NCBI RefSeq assembly: GCF_018141105.1
Contig: NZ_CP054839.1
Coordinates: 6,885,411-6,949,410, forward strand
DNA: 64,000 nucleotides
Direction of reading: 5' to 3'
Source of the DNA: Saccharopolyspora erythraea
Lineage (GTDB): Bacteria; Actinomycetota; Actinomycetes; Mycobacteriales; Pseudonocardiaceae
Part shown: piece by piece, positions 48,208 through 58,289 of the stretch
How the letters are laid out: each line of letters opens with the position of its first letter
Numbering within the stretch: the first letter of the stretch is position 1
Program-made: the position numbers and the translations under genes
The notes under the pieces: generated by a model
Told to the model about the DNA's origin: nothing
What the model saw: the letters and a program-made list of their open reading frames with translations, nothing else
Database searches by the model: none

Positions 48208-50430
48208 TCAGGAGGCCCATGCGATCTGCACGACGACTTCGTCCTCGCCGGGACGCAGGAGCACGGCCCTTCCGGGTGGGCGTGGCACGGACCAGACGCC
48301 TGGCAGGAGTTCGCCGTCACGCTCCTCACCGCTGAGCACCAGCGAGGCGCAGCCGGAAGCGAGCATCCGCTGCAACAGCCCCTGCTCCAACGCGTTTCGG
48401 GAGTTGATCGAGTTCCGGGTGACGACGAGGTGGAAACCGATGTCCTCCGCCACGAAGGGTTCCAGCACGTCGAACAGATGCCGACTGCCGTGCGCCATCT
48501 CGTAGTCGTTGATCAGGAAGAAGATCCGCCGACCTGCGAACGGACCGCCTTCGTCCTCAGCGGCACTGCGGCGCGTCCTGCGTTGGAGCTCTGCCACGAC
48601 CTCCTCCGCGACAGCCTCGAACTCGTGCGGCATGGCCAGGTAGCGCATGTTCTGCGCTCCCGCCTCGCCGATCATCGATCGTTTGGGATCGACCAAGACC
48701 ACCACGGCGTCCCCGGAAGGGTGTAGACGCACGATCTCCTCCAGCACGACGCGCAGCAGCGCGGTCTTTCCAGAGCCAGGTTCCCCCAGACACAGCACGT
48801 GCCTGGTGCGAGCGAGATCGAGTTCAGCCCATTCGTCCTGGCGACGCACCGGTCCGAGGGCGATGTTCTTGCTGGTTCCGCGGCCCGCTCGGTAGGGAAC
48901 CTCCTTGGGGAGAACCTCCGGCTCCGGCGCCGGTGGCCACGGCCACGCCGCTGCGATGCGCCGGGCCAGGTCCGCGCCCTTGGCAAGACGTGGCTGGTGT
49001 GTTTCCTCCACACCTTGGAGCCACGGCAATGCCACCCGGTAGCTGTGTGCACCGTCAGCGCCCACACCTGGATCTCGGCTTCGGAGTTCGAGCTCGGTGG
49101 CCCCGGCCAGCAGCCAATCCGGCAACTCCTCGTGCTTTTCGCACGAGATGAACAGGTGCACCCCGCAAGCGGGCCCGCTCTCCGCTACAACGCGAATTCG
49201 GGGCACCAAATCCGTAATCGCCGCAAGTCCCGGCCACCCCTCGATGATGAGGTAGACGACGCCGAACTCGTCTTCCGGGTCGTCGGCCCCACTTCTCCGT
49301 CGCCCGGTGCGCTGCCGGATCAGGTACTCGATGTCGTCGACGATCGCTCGCGCCAGCACCAGGTCCCCGCTCGTGGCGGTGCAGCCGAGATGCGGGAGTT
49401 CCCGCAGGAAATGGACTTTGGAAGGCCCACCGGCCACGGAAAGACCGTAGAACTGGAGTTCACGTGGTGTCCGCGTCAGCGCCATCGCCAGCATCGCGGA
49501 ACAGATCGCGTAAGCCCTCCCCGATCCGGCGTTGCCGGATACGACGATGTTCCCTTTCGGGCCGCCGACCGGAACCGTCAAGAGCTTCGTGCGGCCTTCC
49601 TCGGGTACATCGACCAAGCCGATGGGCACTTCCGCAGCCCCGGCGAATCCGGTTGCCGACAAGCCACGCTCTTCTGATGCCGCCAGCTCCCCCAGCACGT
49701 CGCCGAGAGTGATGGGCGTGGAAAGCGGTGGAACCCACTGCGCTGTCTGAACCGGGGCGTCCTCCACCATCTTTTCGATCAAGGGCTGCCAGTCGTCCTT
49801 GCCGGGCCCCCAAGCCGTGAATCGGACTTCCGCCGCTCCGTCGGCTACGAGGAAGCCGGCTCCCGGAACTGTTTCGGGGAGCCTCGCAGCCTCGTCCGTG
49901 CCCATGGCGAGGCGGGAGCTTTCGGCTTCCACGGTCCATTGCACAATCCGCAAGGCGCATCGCTGGACGAACTCCGGACGCCGAACGCCGGCAAGCCCGT
50001 GAGCCTGGAGGAGCACGTGGATGCCGAGACGCTCTCCCTCTTCCATGGCTGCGAGGAGAGGTTCGGCGAGCGCCGGCTCGTCCCCCAGCGCGTCACCGAA
50101 GCGGTGGATCGCGATGACCGCCGTCGGCATGGGCGGCAACTCAGCCACCTCCCGCACCGCGCGCTGATATGCCCTCGCGTCGGGGAGGTCGGCGTGGGCG
50201 AGCAGGAAGCGGCGGCGGCTGAGCTCGCGAGCCAGCTGTTCGGCGGCTGAGCTCGCACCTCGGCGTCGTGCATCCCACGCCCGGGTGCTTGCGTCGAGGA
50301 CCACGTGCGGTGCGTCCTCGAGTCCGAGGAACGCTGTGTGGTCACCGGTCCTGATCAGTGCGATGTTGAGATCCTTGGGCGAATGCGTCCACATCAGGCT
50401 GAGCAAGAGGGTCCGGAGCCGATCGATCAC
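48208..50430 (-). CDS. EccC-like type VII secretion ATPase, N-terminally truncated
   Basis: A 740-residue FtsK/SpoIIIE-type protein that matches the last two and a half ATPase modules of EccC. It starts at GTG 50430, VIDRLRTLLLSLMWTHSPKD, just after the first P-loop; the membrane part and the first Walker A are missing. The second module has a weak P-loop, VSGNAGSGRAYAI (Arg for Lys). The third has an intact one, CLGEPGSGKTALLR, and a Walker-B-like IFFLINDYEM. Bases upstream, in frame, still read PHGESGHRS, a degenerate P-loop, and run into the metE-like gene. No esx, eccB, eccD or PPE gene is near. It may be a remnant or a soluble regulator. Confidence 0.75.
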   Translation of the reverse strand: MIDRLRTLLLSLMWTHSPKDLNIALIRTGDHTAFLGLEDAPHVVLDASTRAWDARRRGASSAAEQLARELSRRRFLLAHADLPDARAYQRAVREVAELPPMPTAVIAIHRFGDALGDEPALAEPLLAAMEEGERLGIHVLLQAHGLAGVRRPEFVQRCALRIVQWTVEAESSRLAMGTDEAARLPETVPGAGFLVADGAAEVRFTAWGPGKDDWQPLIEKMVEDAPVQTAQWVPPLSTPITLGDVLGELAASEERGLSATGFAGAAEVPIGLVDVPEEGRTKLLTVPVGGPKGNIVVSGNAGSGRAYAICSAMLAMALTRTPRELQFYGLSVAGGPSKVHFLRELPHLGCTATSGDLVLARAIVDDIEYLIRQRTGRRRSGADDPEDEFGVVYLIIEGWPGLAAITDLVPRIRVVAESGPACGVHLFISCEKHEELPDWLLAGATELELRSRDPGVGADGAHSYRVALPWLQGVEETHQPRLAKGADLARRIAAAWPWPPAPEPEVLPKEVPYRAGRGTSKNIALGPVRRQDEWAELDLARTRHVLCLGEPGSGKTALLRVVLEEIVRLHPSGDAVVVLVDPKRSMIGEAGAQNMRYLAMPHEFEAVAEEVVAELQRRTRRSAAEDEGGPFAGRRIFFLINDYEMAHGSRHLFDVLEPFVAEDIGFHLVVTRNSINSRNALEQGLLQRMLASGCASLVLSGEERDGELLPGVWSVPRPPGRAVLLRPGEDEVVVQIAWAS

Positions 50431-50459
50431 GCTGCGATGGCCGCTTTCGCCGTGCGGTC

Positions 50460-51488
50460 TCAGCCTTCGGCTTCGTCGGCGAACATGCTGGCCAGGTCGC
50501 GGGTGAGGCCGATGGCTCGCCGGGCCCACGCCGGGGATGCCCCGGCGAAGCCGCAGGTCGGGGTGGGGACGCTGCGTTCTGCGAGGGTGCGCCGGGAGAA
50601 GCCGAGGCGGGCGGCGAGGTCGAACGCGGGCTGGGCCACCTGGCGCAGGGTGGTCTCGCGCTCGAGGCTGGGCACCAGGCCGAGGAACAGGGTGGTGCCC
50701 TCCTCCCAGGCTTCGCCGAGCTCGTCGGCGAACTCGCCCGTAACCTCGCCCAGGCCGGTGGCATCCAGCGCGATCGCCCCGGCCCCTGCCCTGCGCAGCA
50801 GGGCCACCGGTGGGCGCCGGGCGCAGCAGTGCACCACGACCGGGGAGCCGGTGGTCGCGGTGAGCCTCTCGATCACTTCGGCGAGCCTGCGCTGTGCGTC
50901 CGGGGCAGGAACGGCGGGCACGGTGCCGTAGCCGGACGGCGTGGGGATCCGGCCGTTGAGGACGGCGGGCAGCGACGGTTCGTCGAGCTGCACGACGACC
51001 CGCGCGCCGGTGCGCGCGGAGACCTGCGCGGCGTGCTCGGTGAGCCCCTCGGTCAGCGACTCGGTGAAGTCGCGCAGCGCGCCGTGGTCTGTCAGCACGC
51101 GGTGTCCGCGCATCAGCTCGATGCCCGCCGCGAGCGTCCACGGACCTGCCGCCTGCACCTTGACCACGCGGGGCGCGCCGGCCTCGGCAGCGGCCTGCTC
51201 GACGGCGTCGAGGTCCCACCTGAGCAGGTCGACGGCACGCTGCTGGTCGTGTCCCGGCCGCCCCGCGACGCGGTAGCCGGAGGGCACGACCTCGACGGCC
51301 AGATCGCCGACGAGCATGCCCGCCGTGCGTCCGATGAGGTCGGCGCCGACACCGCGCGCGGGCAGCTCGGGGAACGGCATCAGCCCGGGCAGTTCCCCGA
51401 CGACGGTGCGTGCGGCCTCCAGTGGATCGGCACCGGGCATCGACCCGATGGCGGTGGCCGTTCCTGGTTCCCACGCTGCTTCGCTCAC
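50460..51488 (-). CDS. Cobalamin-independent methionine synthase-like protein
   Basis: A 342-residue protein that matches the C-terminal catalytic barrel of MetE. TATAIGSMPGADPLEAARTV starts it; the zinc ligands are visible in VVVHCCARRPP, VALDATGLG, and a late cysteine in PTPTCGFAGASP. The N-terminal half of MetE is absent, as in Rv3015c. It might transfer methyl groups in a non-canonical way. GTG 51488 begins the conserved part. Confidence 0.82.
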   Translation of the reverse strand: MSEAAWEPGTATAIGSMPGADPLEAARTVVGELPGLMPFPELPARGVGADLIGRTAGMLVGDLAVEVVPSGYRVAGRPGHDQQRAVDLLRWDLDAVEQAAAEAGAPRVVKVQAAGPWTLAAGIELMRGHRVLTDHGALRDFTESLTEGLTEHAAQVSARTGARVVVQLDEPSLPAVLNGRIPTPSGYGTVPAVPAPDAQRRLAEVIERLTATTGSPVVVHCCARRPPVALLRRAGAGAIALDATGLGEVTGEFADELGEAWEEGTTLFLGLVPSLERETTLRQVAQPAFDLAARLGFSRRTLAERSVPTPTCGFAGASPAWARRAIGLTRDLASMFADEAEG

Positions 51489-51719
51489 GCGGCCATTATC
51501 GGTGCGGGAGCGATGGAGGCCGAGAGGGGGCGACCAGCACCGGGCCGCCACCGGTGACGGGTGAGGACGCGCACGGGCGCGGACCGACACATCCAAGGGG
51601 ACCGGAGTCCGTCCCACACGCGTCGTGGCGCTGACGCTCGGCTGCGCGGTTCTCCGTGCAGATGCCGCAGGGACAGGCCCGGCGACTCGCGTCTCCGCCC
51701 GAAAGCGGCGGAAAACCGG

Positions 51720-53237
51720 TCAACGCTCGACGAACTGCTCCCGCAGCACCCGCTTCAGCAACTTGCCCGAGCTGTTGCGCGGGAGGTCGTCGACGAACCG
51801 GACCTGCTTGGGAACCTTGAATCCCGCCAACGACTTGCGCGCGTGCTCCAGCAGATCGTCTTCATCCACGTCGGACTTGCGCACGACCACCGCGGCGATG
51901 CTCTCGATCCACTTCGGATCCGGCACCGCGATGACGGCGACCTCGGCGACGGCGGGATGCGTGTAGAGCGCGTCCTCGACTTCCCGGGAGGCCACCAGCA
52001 CCCCACCGGTGTTGATCACGTCCTTGATCCGGTCGACCACGGTGACGTAGCCCTGCTCGTCCTGCCGCACCAGGTCACCGGAGTGGAACCAGCCGTCCCG
52101 GAACGCCTCCGCGGTCTCCTCGGGCTTGTCCCAGTAGCCCGTGCAGAGCTGCGGCGAGCGGTAGACGATCTCGCCCAGCTCGCCCGGCGCGACCTCGTTC
52201 CCCTGCTCGTCGACGACCTTGGATTCCACGAACAGCACCGGGCGGCCCGCCGAGTCCGGGCGCTCGTCGTGTTCCTCGGGACGCAGCACCGTCGCGAGTG
52301 GAGCGATCTCCGACTGGCCGAAGCAGTTGTAGAAACCCAGTCCCGGCAACGACTCCCGCAACCTGCTGAGCACCGGACCGGGCATGATGGACGCACCGTA
52401 GTAGGCCTTGCGCAGCGAGCCGAGGTCGCGCCTGCCGAAGTCGTCGTGGTTGGACAGCGCCACCCACACCGTCGGTGCGGCGAAGAACGCGCCGATGCGC
52501 TCTTCCTCGACGCGGCGCAGCACGTCCTGCGGATCGGGCGCCTCCACCAGCCGGTTGGTGGAGCCGATCATCAGGTGCGGCAACAGGAAGACGTGCATCT
52601 GCGCGGAGTGGTAGAGCGGCATCGCGTGCAGTGGGTCGTCGCCGTCGGTGAAGTCCAGGGCCACGACGCAGGAGACGTACTCGTGCAGCAGCGCGCGGTG
52701 CGTCATCATCGCACCCTTGGGGCGGGAGGTCGTGCCGGACGTGTAGAGCAGCTGCACCAGGTCGTCATCGGCGACATCTCCCGGCAGCGCCGGGACTTCA
52801 CCCGACGTGCTCAGCTCCAGCAGCGACTTCTCCGCGCCGCGCAACGGGATCACGCGGTCGACGCCGGAGAGCGCGCCCGCGAGCGCCGGATCGGCCAGCG
52901 CGATGGTGCTGCCGGACTGCTCGACCAGGTAGCCGAGCTCGGAACCGGTGAGGTTGTAGTTGATCGGCACGTGCACCAGGCCGGCCCGCGCGCAGGCGAG
53001 GAAGCCGATCAGGTAGGCGTCGGAGTTCCTGCCGTAGGCGGCGACCCGGTCGCCCTTCGAGGCCCCGGCGGCCAGCAGCACGCCCGCGGCACGGGAGACC
53101 GCGTCGTCGAGCTCGGCGTAGGTCCACTCCCGTTCCTCGCCCGACCCGTCGGCGAACCGCAGCGCGACCCTGCCGGGCACCCGCGCGGCGGTGCGCCGCA
53201 ACACGTCGCCCACCGTGCTGGCACGCGGATCGAGCAT
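51720..53237 (-). CDS. Acyl-CoA synthetase (FadD-like)
   Basis: A 505-residue ANL-superfamily AMP-forming ligase. The P-loop is LLYTSGTTSRPKGAMMTHRA, the adenine-binding region YNCFGQSEIAPL, the hinge motif GDLVRQDEQGYVTVVDRIKD and the C-terminal catalytic lysine in NSSGKLLKRVLR. ATG 53237 is preceded by GGGAGGG. A palindrome sits just upstream of the ribosome-binding site. It activates a carboxylic acid with CoA; the acid is unknown, most likely a fatty or aromatic acid. Confidence 0.92.
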   Translation of the reverse strand: MLDPRASTVGDVLRRTAARVPGRVALRFADGSGEEREWTYAELDDAVSRAAGVLLAAGASKGDRVAAYGRNSDAYLIGFLACARAGLVHVPINYNLTGSELGYLVEQSGSTIALADPALAGALSGVDRVIPLRGAEKSLLELSTSGEVPALPGDVADDDLVQLLYTSGTTSRPKGAMMTHRALLHEYVSCVVALDFTDGDDPLHAMPLYHSAQMHVFLLPHLMIGSTNRLVEAPDPQDVLRRVEEERIGAFFAAPTVWVALSNHDDFGRRDLGSLRKAYYGASIMPGPVLSRLRESLPGLGFYNCFGQSEIAPLATVLRPEEHDERPDSAGRPVLFVESKVVDEQGNEVAPGELGEIVYRSPQLCTGYWDKPEETAEAFRDGWFHSGDLVRQDEQGYVTVVDRIKDVINTGGVLVASREVEDALYTHPAVAEVAVIAVPDPKWIESIAAVVVRKSDVDEDDLLEHARKSLAGFKVPKQVRFVDDLPRNSSGKLLKRVLREQFVER

Positions 53238-54015
53238 CGCAACCCTCCCACAGCGCTGTGATCGCAAGACACTATCGGCTCCGCGCACCCGGCACCAGAC
53301 CGCTGTCCGCCGAAGGAACTCATCCATTGCTCCGCGGGCGAACTCCCTGCGCACCAAAGGAACGCCGCAGTTTCGCAACGGCAGGACAAGATCGATCGCG
53401 GTTCGGGAAATTTTTTCATCCGGGCCTTGTGCAACTGGCGAGTAACCCCCAATGTTTCTATCCCACACCGCTGCAATTGGGAAAACGGGAACAGCGGGGG
53501 GCACCTTCCTGGAGTCGGGGCCAGGCGGGTATCGGGACGGGCGGCTGTCGGGGGCCGCCCGCCCGGAACAACAGCCGGACTGGGGCCGGACGGGGGGCAC
53601 AGGCGAAAGGGGCGCTGTGATCCAGGACCGACAGATCGAGCAACACGAACGAACCAGGGGGGTGCGGATCTCCGGCCACCGGACCGGGTCCGCACGCCGG
53701 ACGAGCCCGGCTCGGCTGCTGCTCAGCGCAGCGTGGGTCGAGTTCCGGGCGTTGCTGCCCACGCGGTACGACGCCACGACCTGAATCCTGGCGGAACCGA
53801 GCAATTGACCCGGAATTGCCGCCTCCATCCGGGGGACGCGATTTCGACCCATCCAGATCGCAATTCCCGCAGCCGCGGCGAAACGAGGCAAGACCGTTTC
53901 GCGAAAGGATTCGCCCGGTCGGTCCACCGCACATGGCGGCCGAATGGACCAGAACGACGGCGAATCCCGGGGCGGCGGACCCCGAAGGCCATTCCACCGG
54001 CCCGCTGCAACCGCG
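53238..54015. other. Intergenic region before the acyl-CoA synthetase
   Basis: About 780 bases with no convincing gene. Near the left end is the palindrome at 53249-53260 and a TAGTGT -10-like box (53269-53274) for the synthetase. A + strand frame ending at 53784 has moderate codon bias but no recognised motif and is not called. Base composition is locally less GC-rich around 53400-53460. Confidence 0.55.
53249..53260. promoter_or_regulatory. Palindrome overlapping the synthetase transcription start
   Basis: CACAGCGCTGTG is a perfect 12-bp palindrome, between TAGTGT and the ribosome-binding site. Its position over the expected transcription start suits a repressor site. Confidence 0.5.
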
Positions 54016-54555
54016 CTAGCGCGGGCCCGACACGAGGGCGGCGTGAGCCGCATCGACCGCAGCAGTGCGGAACACGCTCACGTCGCCCTCGTTCGTGACG
54101 CAGTCCTGCAGACCGCCGACTGCGACGGTGGCCCGCGCCCACTGCTCGGGCGTGGCGTCGGCGCCGATGAGCAGCAGGTTGAGCCTGCGTCGCCAGTCGA
54201 GCATGTCCTGGAACAGCTCCAGGTCGGCCAGCACGCTCACGTCTCGCAGGATCATCCACAGCACCTCGCGGTGGCCTGCCATGACGTCGAAGTAGGACTC
54301 CAGCAGCGCGCGCCGGTCCACCTCGGCCGTCGACTCCGCCGACGACAGCAGCGCCACGACGTCGTCGGCCAGCGGCTGCACGATGCCGCGCGCCAGCTCC
54401 GCCTTGGACGGGTAGTGGTAGTACAGCGCCGCCTTGGTGATGCCGAGGCGTTCGGCGACCTCGCGCAGGCTGGTCTTCTCGAAGCCCTGCGCGGCGAACA
54501 GCTCCGCGGCGACCCGGCGGATCTCGCTCCTGGTGTCGGTCCTGGCCCTGGGCAT
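54016..54555 (-). CDS. TetR-family regulator
   Basis: A 179-residue TetR. The helix-turn-helix is at residues 10-55 (VAAELFAAQGFEKTSLREVA, then LGITKAALYYHYPSKAELAR). The ligand domain follows with DLELFQDMLDWRRRLNLLLI. ATG 54555 has AGGAG upstream; the frame stays open beyond it but lacks conservation. It diverges from a flavin monooxygenase with operator-like repeats between. Confidence 0.9.
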   Translation of the reverse strand: MPRARTDTRSEIRRVAAELFAAQGFEKTSLREVAERLGITKAALYYHYPSKAELARGIVQPLADDVVALLSSAESTAEVDRRALLESYFDVMAGHREVLWMILRDVSVLADLELFQDMLDWRRRLNLLLIGADATPEQWARATVAVGGLQDCVTNEGDVSVFRTAAVDAAHAALVSGPR

Positions 54556-54605
54556 GCCGCTGCTCCTCTCGCCGTCCGCTCGCGACATGGTACCCACCTG
54601 CCTGC

Positions 54606-54650
54606 CGACCGGTAATTTACTTGACGACCGGTAAGTAGTGTTCATACCTT
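54606..54650 (+). promoter_or_regulatory. Promoter and repeat operator of the third monooxygenase
   Basis: The -35 TTGACG (54621-54626) and -10 TACCTT (54645-54650) are 18 bp apart. Two direct copies of CGACCGGTAA begin at 54606 and 54625; TACTT and AAGTA also flank the -35 as an inverted repeat. The AccGGT core is itself palindromic. The whole lies between the TetR and monooxygenase genes. Confidence 0.65.
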
Positions 54651-54697
54651 CGTGCTCACGGCGCCGAACGACATCCCTGCGAACACGGGAAGAGCAC

Positions 54698-55903
54698 ATG
54701 GACAACACCGACGTCCTCATCTCCGGCGCGAGCGTCGCCGGACCGGCGCTCGCCCACTGGCTGCGCGCGCACGGCTTCAACCCGACCGTGGTCGAGCGGG
54801 CGCCCGCGCCGCGCGAAGGCGGCTACGGCGTGGACGTCCGCGGCGCAGCGGTCGACGTCGTCGAGCGGATGGGCGTGCTGGCGCAGGTCCGCGGCAGCGG
54901 GATCGACATGCGCGGCATCACCTACGTCGACGGCTCGAACCGGCCGCTGGCCGAGATCAGCACCGAGCAGTTCGACGGGCGCGGCAACGGCCGCGACCTG
55001 GAGATCATGCGCGGAGCGCTCAGCCGCATCCTCCACGATGCCACCGCGGACGGCGTCGAGTACGTCTTCGGCGACTCCGTCACCGGCCTCGAACCCGACG
55101 ACGACGGCGTGCTCGTGACCTTCGAGCACACCGCACCCCGGCGGTTCCACCTGGTGATCGGCGCCGACGGCCTGCACTCGCAGGTGCGGGCGCTGGCCTT
55201 CGGCGCGGAGTCGCGGTTCCGGCGCCACCTCGGGCACCACATCTCGATCTTCAGCGTCGGCGGCCACCTCGCTGCGGACCGCTGGACGCTGCTGCACAAC
55301 GTGCCCGGCAAGCTCGCGGGCGTCCACGCCTCCGACGGTGAGCTCGGTGCCACGGCGATCCTCGGCTTCGCGTCGGGGGAAATCCCCTTCGACCACCGCG
55401 ATACCGGGCAGCAGAAGCGGATTCTGCGCGAGGCGTTCACCGGCGTGGGGTGGGAGGTGCCGCGGCTGCTCGAGGAGATGGAGCACGCGCCGGACTTCTA
55501 CTTCGACTCGGTGAGCCAGATCCACCTGGACCGCTGGTCCCGGGGCCGGGTCGCGCTGGTGGGCGACGCGGGGTACTGCCCGTCGCCGTTGTCCGGCCAG
55601 GGCACCAGCCTCGCGCTGGTGGGCGCGTACGTGCTCGCGGGCGAACTGCGGGCGGCAGGCGGCGACCACCGCACCGCGTTCGCGCGCTACGAGGACCGGA
55701 TGCGTGAGTACGTGCGGCAGAACCAGAAGATCGCCGAGTCGGGCGCGGAGGTGCTGATGCCGGCCAGCAGGACCCGGATCTGGCTGCGCAACCAGGTCAT
55801 GCGGTTCATGTCGAGGTTCCCCGCGCTCGGCAGGCTCTCCGGCGGAATCCAGCGCGCCGCCAACGCGATCGAGCTTCCCGACTACGGCGCAGGACGCCCC
55901 TAG
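54698..55903 (+). CDS. FAD-dependent monooxygenase
   Basis: A 401-residue flavoprotein of the same fold as the other two but with the variant FAD motif [20 protein letters not shown] at residues 5-24. [20 protein letters not shown] is the second FAD motif; [16 protein letters not shown] is the DG motif. It resembles tetracycline-type or polyketide-tailoring FAD oxygenases. ATG 54698 has GGAAGAG upstream. Its stop shares bases with the mnmA stop on the other strand. Divergent from TetR; substrate unknown. Confidence 0.86.
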   Translation: MDNTDVLISGASVAGPALAHWLRAHGFNPTVVERAPAPREGGYGVDVRGAAVDVVERMGVLAQVRGSGIDMRGITYVDGSNRPLAEISTEQFDGRGNGRDLEIMRGALSRILHDATADGVEYVFGDSVTGLEPDDDGVLVTFEHTAPRRFHLVIGADGLHSQVRALAFGAESRFRRHLGHHISIFSVGGHLAADRWTLLHNVPGKLAGVHASDGELGATAILGFASGEIPFDHRDTGQQKRILREAFTGVGWEVPRLLEEMEHAPDFYFDSVSQIHLDRWSRGRVALVGDAGYCPSPLSGQGTSLALVGAYVLAGELRAAGGDHRTAFARYEDRMREYVRQNQKIAESGAEVLMPASRTRIWLRNQVMRFMSRFPALGRLSGGIQRAANAIELPDYGAGRP

Positions 55904-56988
55904 CGCGTCGCGGCGATCAGGGCGCTGCCGAGGACGAGGTCGCCCTCGTCTTCCGGCCGGTACAGCACGACGGCCTGCCCCGGCGCGACGCCACGCAGCG
56001 GCTGGCGGAGCCTGATCGACATGCCGCCGTCGGCGACCTCGGCGACGGCGTCCGCGGTGCCGCCGTGGGCCCGGACCTGCACGACGCACTCGGTGGGGCC
56101 GTCGAGCTCCCGCTCCGACGGCCAGATCGGGCGCTTGGCGTCGATCTCGGTGACGCCGAGGTGGTCGGCCGAGCCGACCGTGACCGTGCCCGACACCGGC
56201 TCCAGCGACAGCACGTAGCGCGGCCGGCCGTCGGGCGCGGGCGCGTCGATGCCGAGGCCCTTGCGCTGGCCGACGGTGAAGCCGTGCACGCCGGTGTGCT
56301 CACCGAGCACCGCGCCGCTCTCGGCGTCGACAAGCTGCCCGGGCTTCTGCCCCAGCTTCGACTCCAGGAACTTCTTCGTGTCGCCGTCGGGGATGAAGCA
56401 GATGTCGTGGCTGTCGGGCTTCTTGGCGACCGCGAGCCCGCGCTCGGCGGCTTCCTCACGCACCTGCGACTTGAGCGAGTCGCCGAGCGGGAACATCGAG
56501 TGCCGCAGCTGCTCGGCGGTCAGCGAGGCCAGCACGTAGGACTGGTCCTTGCCCTCGTCCCGGCTGCGCCGCAGCACCGGCACGCCGTCCTCGGCGGTGA
56601 GCCTCGCGTAGTGGCCGGTGCAGACCGCGTCGAAGCCCAGCGTCATCGCCTTTTCCAGCAACGCCTCGAACTTGATCTTCTCGTTGCAGGTCAGGCACGG
56701 GTTGGGAGTGCGCCCCGCGGCGTACTCGCCGACGAAGGTCTCGATGACCTCCTCGGTGAACCGCTCGGCGAAGTCCCAGACGTAGAAGGGGATGCCCAGG
56801 ATGTCTGCCGCCCGCCGAGCGTCGTGGGAGTCCTCGATCGTGCAGCAGCCGCGGGCGCCGGTGCGCAGCGTGCCGGGTTTGGCCGACAGCGCCAGGTGCA
56901 CGCCGACCACCTCGTGGCCGGCTTCCACCGCCCGGGCGGCGGCCACGGCGGAGTCCACCCCGCCGCTCATGGCAGCCAGTACTCGCAC
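55900..56988 (-). CDS. mnmA: tRNA-specific 2-thiouridylase
   Basis: A 362-residue MnmA, which thiolates U34 of tRNA-Lys, Glu and Gln. The PP-loop is [20 protein letters not shown] near the N terminus; the catalytic cysteines are in [15 protein letters not shown] and [16 protein letters not shown], and the target-binding motif is GHYARLT. Sulfur comes from the neighbouring cysteine desulfurase, whose stop is three bases upstream of the mnmA start. Confidence 0.95.
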   Translation of the reverse strand: MRVLAAMSGGVDSAVAAARAVEAGHEVVGVHLALSAKPGTLRTGARGCCTIEDSHDARRAADILGIPFYVWDFAERFTEEVIETFVGEYAAGRTPNPCLTCNEKIKFEALLEKAMTLGFDAVCTGHYARLTAEDGVPVLRRSRDEGKDQSYVLASLTAEQLRHSMFPLGDSLKSQVREEAAERGLAVAKKPDSHDICFIPDGDTKKFLESKLGQKPGQLVDAESGAVLGEHTGVHGFTVGQRKGLGIDAPAPDGRPRYVLSLEPVSGTVTVGSADHLGVTEIDAKRPIWPSERELDGPTECVVQVRAHGGTADAVAEVADGGMSIRLRQPLRGVAPGQAVVLYRPEDEGDLVLGSALIAATR

Positions 56989-56991
56989 GCC

Positions 56992-58224
56992 TCACACCTC
57001 CGTCGGCGCGGACGCCCGCACCGAAGTCCTGCGCAGCCCGGCCGTACCGGCGCCGCGCGCTCGTTGCACCACCGGCCCGATCGCCTCGGTCAGCGCCTTG
57101 ACGTCGGCCACCGTGGAGTCGTGGCCGAGGGAGAACCGCAGCGAACCCCGCGCCGCCTTCGGCTCGGCACCCATCGCCAGCAGCACGTGGCTGGGTTCGG
57201 CGACGCCCGCGGTGCAGGCCGAGCCGGTGGAGCACTCGATGCCCTTGGCGTCTAGCAGCATCAGCAGGCTGTCGCCCTCGCAGCCGGGGAAGGTGAAGTG
57301 CGCGTTGCCCGGCAGCCGCGACGGCCCGCCGCCGATCGCACCGTCACCGGGGTCGCCGTTGAGCACGGCGTCCGGCACCACCTCGCGGACACCGCGGACC
57401 AGGTCGTCGCGCAGCGCGGTCAGCTCCGGCACGTGCGAGGTCCTGCCGTCGACGGCCTCCCGCACCGCGCTCGCGAACCCCAGCACCGCGGGCACGTCGA
57501 GGGTGCCGGAGCGCACCTCGCGCTCCTGGCCGCCGCCGTGCAGCAGCGGCGTGCAGGCGACCTCGCGGGACAGCAGCAGCGCGCCGACGCCGTAGGGGCC
57601 ACCGACCTTGTGCCCGGTCATCGTCAGCGCCGAGACGCCGGAGGCCGCGAAGTCCACCGGCAGCGTCTCGACCGCCTGCACCGCGTCGGTGTGCAGCGGC
57701 ACACCGTGGCGGTCGGCCACCGCGGCCAGCTCGGCCATGTCGTTGACCGTGCCCACCTCGTTGTTGGCCCACATCACCGTGACCAGGGCGACCTCGCCGG
57801 GCGTCGCGCGCAGCGCCGCCTCCAGCGTCTCGGGCCGCACCCGCCCCAGGGAGTCGACCTCCAGCCAGGTCACCTCGGCCGCCTCGTGCTCGGCCAGCCA
57901 CTCCACGGCGTCGAGCACGGCGTGGTGCTCGACGGTGGAGGCCAGGATGCGGCGGCGGGCCGGGTCGGCGGCCCTACGGGCCCAGAAGATGCCCTTGACC
58001 GCGAGGTTGTCGCTCTCGGTGCCGCCCGCGGTGAACAGCACCTCCGACGGCCGCGCGCCCAGCGCGGCGGCCAGCGCCTCCCGGGACTCCTCGACCGCGC
58101 GCCGCGCCCGCCTGCCCGAAGTGTGCAGGGAGGAGGCGTTGCCCAGCCGGGCCAACGCCTCGCTCATCACCGCGACCGCCTCCGGCCGCATCGGAGTGGT
58201 GGCAGCGTGGTCAAGGTAAGTCAT
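56992..58224 (-). CDS. iscS: Cysteine desulfurase
   Basis: A 410-residue pyridoxal-phosphate enzyme (NifS/IscS group). [20 protein letters not shown] starts it; the PLP lysine is in [17 protein letters not shown] and the persulfide cysteine in [20 protein letters not shown] 58224 gives the conserved start; the frame is open upstream into the MFS gene. It hands sulfur to MnmA in one operon; it may also feed other thiolation enzymes. Confidence 0.95.
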   Translation of the reverse strand: MTYLDHAATTPMRPEAVAVMSEALARLGNASSLHTSGRRARRAVEESREALAAALGARPSEVLFTAGGTESDNLAVKGIFWARRAADPARRRILASTVEHHAVLDAVEWLAEHEAAEVTWLEVDSLGRVRPETLEAALRATPGEVALVTVMWANNEVGTVNDMAELAAVADRHGVPLHTDAVQAVETLPVDFAASGVSALTMTGHKVGGPYGVGALLLSREVACTPLLHGGGQEREVRSGTLDVPAVLGFASAVREAVDGRTSHVPELTALRDDLVRGVREVVPDAVLNGDPGDGAIGGGPSRLPGNAHFTFPGCEGDSLLMLLDAKGIECSTGSACTAGVAEPSHVLLAMGAEPKAARGSLRFSLGHDSTVADVKALTEAIGPVVQRARGAGTAGLRRTSVRASAPTEV

Positions 58225-58289
58225 CGCCGTTCCAGGGTAATGCAGCCGGATGGCCGTGCCTGCCGTGGTCCGCAAGCGGAACGCGCTGG

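Noticed and set aside
50431-51474. Upstream extension of the EccC frame by about 348 codons
   Set aside because: This part lies wholly within the metE-like gene in another frame, and its translation is Arg/Ala/Gly-rich without motifs; only the last few residues next to 50430 may be real EccC homology.
53452-53784. A 110-codon open frame on the + strand upstream of the acyl-CoA synthetase
   Set aside because: Codon bias is weaker than in neighbouring genes and there is no domain or ribosome-binding site; left as intergenic.
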